Source: Nitrospinales bacterium (GTDB taxonomy: Bacteria > Nitrospinota_A > UBA7883 > JACRGQ01). From it: a DNA stretch of 23,230 nucleotides. Position 1 is the stretch's first letter, and each line of letters starts with the position of its first letter. The notes beneath the pieces are model-generated. The model saw only the letters and a list, made by a program, of their open reading frames with translations, did not search any database and was not told the origin of the DNA. The stretch lies in assembly GCA_023248615.1 (NCBI GenBank), contig JAHFEI010000003.1, forward strand, positions 1-23,230. The letters run 5' to 3'. The translations under genes were made by a program, and so were the position numbers. Positions 22,589 through 23,230 of the stretch are shown in pieces.

Positions 22589-23230
22589 ATGAAGAAAAAA
22601 CTGTTTATTTTGCTAATGGTCGTGGGGGCGCTGTGCTTTGCTTTCACAGGGGTCATCCTGTTGCCGAATCCGCTTGGGAATTACATTATCGGCGAGGCTA
22701 AGGCCAACGGGCTAATCCAGTATAAGCCGCTGGAGGCCTACGACATGGCAAAGGCCACCTGCACCCAGTGCCACACCGACGAACGGATTAAAAAATACTG
22801 CGAGAGATGCGGGCCGCCATTCATAGCTGTGGTGCCGCACATGCAGATATTCATCGAGAACTATAAGGTGTCGAAGCCCGGCCTTAAGGTGAAAAACATA
22901 ACGGAGCACCAGGCCGTAGCCATAGTGCAGGTGTGGAACGGGATAATCGGCAACTGGGAGAAGGACTTCAGGAAAGAAGACATGATGAAACTCATAGGCC
23001 CATACAAGAGGCTACAAGCCCTGTATGCCACACCGGTGGAAAAAAGGCCGATAGAGTCCGCACTGATGGATAGGGACGACCTAAAGGTCGGGTATATGGC
23101 GGATATGGACAAGACCATGAAAAACCCGGAGAAAGCGGCTGAGAAGGTAACTCGCGACCTGGCTGACCATGGCGACAATGTTGACCGTAGCGACACCCAT
23201 GCTGACCATAGCGACCACGCTACGCACGCC
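22589..23230 (+). CDS. Membrane-anchored mono-haem c-type cytochrome, 3' end outside window
   Basis: The frame is open for 214 codons from the ATG at 22589 to the window edge, so the gene is partial. AGAAAGG lies about 9 nt upstream. A hydrophobic segment (residues 5-25) without a clear cleavage site suggests a membrane anchor. The haem-binding motif is CTQCH (C58, C61, H62). A second CxxC (CERCG, C71-C74) lacks the His and may bind metal or form a disulfide. A possible distal ligand is in VPHMQIF (M85). The visible C-terminal part (from about 193) becomes a repetitive Asp/His-rich tail (DHGDN, SDTHADHSDHATHA), reminiscent of metal-binding tails. It could serve as an electron carrier; its partner is not shown by the sequence. 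Confidence 0.85.
   Translation, partial: MKKKLFILLMVVGALCFAFTGVILLPNPLGNYIIGEAKANGLIQYKPLEAYDMAKATCTQCHTDERIKKYCERCGPPFIAVVPHMQIFIENYKVSKPGLKVKNITEHQAVAIVQVWNGIIGNWEKDFRKEDMMKLIGPYKRLQALYATPVEKRPIESALMDRDDLKVGYMADMDKTMKNPEKAAEKVTRDLADHGDNVDRSDTHADHSDHATHA

Noticed and set aside
1..23230. CRISPR arrays, tRNA or rRNA genes, phage genes
   Set aside because: Looked for regular direct repeats with spacers, cloverleaf-like segments and phage structural genes; none were seen.

Overview
The window reads as a chromosomal piece of a Gram-negative respiratory bacterium. It encodes Sec signal peptides, an outer-membrane barrel ending in Phe, DsbC, a lipoprotein, c-type haems, a split cytochrome b and a NosZ-family protein. 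Frequent ATA (Ile) and AGG (Arg) codons, PCP_red domains on two proteins, and sulfur-carrier genes beside a stand-alone core MetE fit anaerobic or facultative lineages of the Nitrospirota, Nitrospinota or Desulfobacterota kind. The taxon cannot be fixed from this sequence alone.

Layout. Everything from 1 to 17435 is transcribed leftward (minus). From right to left it holds: (1) 17868-15112, a strong sigma70-like promoter, a leader of about 400 nt rich in hairpins, a small secreted protein, a NosZ-like multicopper protein and a strong intrinsic terminator; (2) 15072-7468, a tightly packed operon of lipoprotein, cytochrome b6-like protein, subunit IV fused to a haem-c segment, two Vgb-like beta-propellers, a 959-residue membrane/spermidine-synthase-fold/TPR protein and a small TPR protein; (3) 7289-6822, a small membrane protein; (4) 6556-3857, a sulfur-carrier operon (TusA-like, DsrE-like, TusA-OsmC fusion, core MetE) preceded by two palindromes; (5) 3816-1, a four-helix membrane protein with cysteines, a large secreted protein, an outer-membrane barrel and DsbC, which is cut by the window edge.

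The spacer 17436-18860 separates the two gene directions. It carries the leader, a probable transposase remnant and several inverted repeats. Rightward from 18861 come a tandem universal-stress protein with a C-terminal PCP_red domain, a radical SAM/SPASM protein (NirJ/AhbD-like) with PCP_red-like domains, a small secreted cysteine protein, and a membrane-anchored c-type cytochrome cut by the right edge.

How the genes may work together (inference). The split cytochrome b could oxidise quinol and pass electrons through its haem c to periplasmic acceptors, with the NosZ-like protein as the candidate terminal enzyme. Two features argue against simply calling it nitrous oxide reductase. One CuA histidine is replaced by Met and one CuZ histidine by Asn, by motif alignment from memory, and no nosD/F/Y/L or Rieske gene lies in the window. 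This altered NosZ-like module with its long leader is the strongest candidate for an undescribed system here. The sulfur-carrier/MetE operon and the PCP_red-linked USP/radical SAM pair are secondary candidates.
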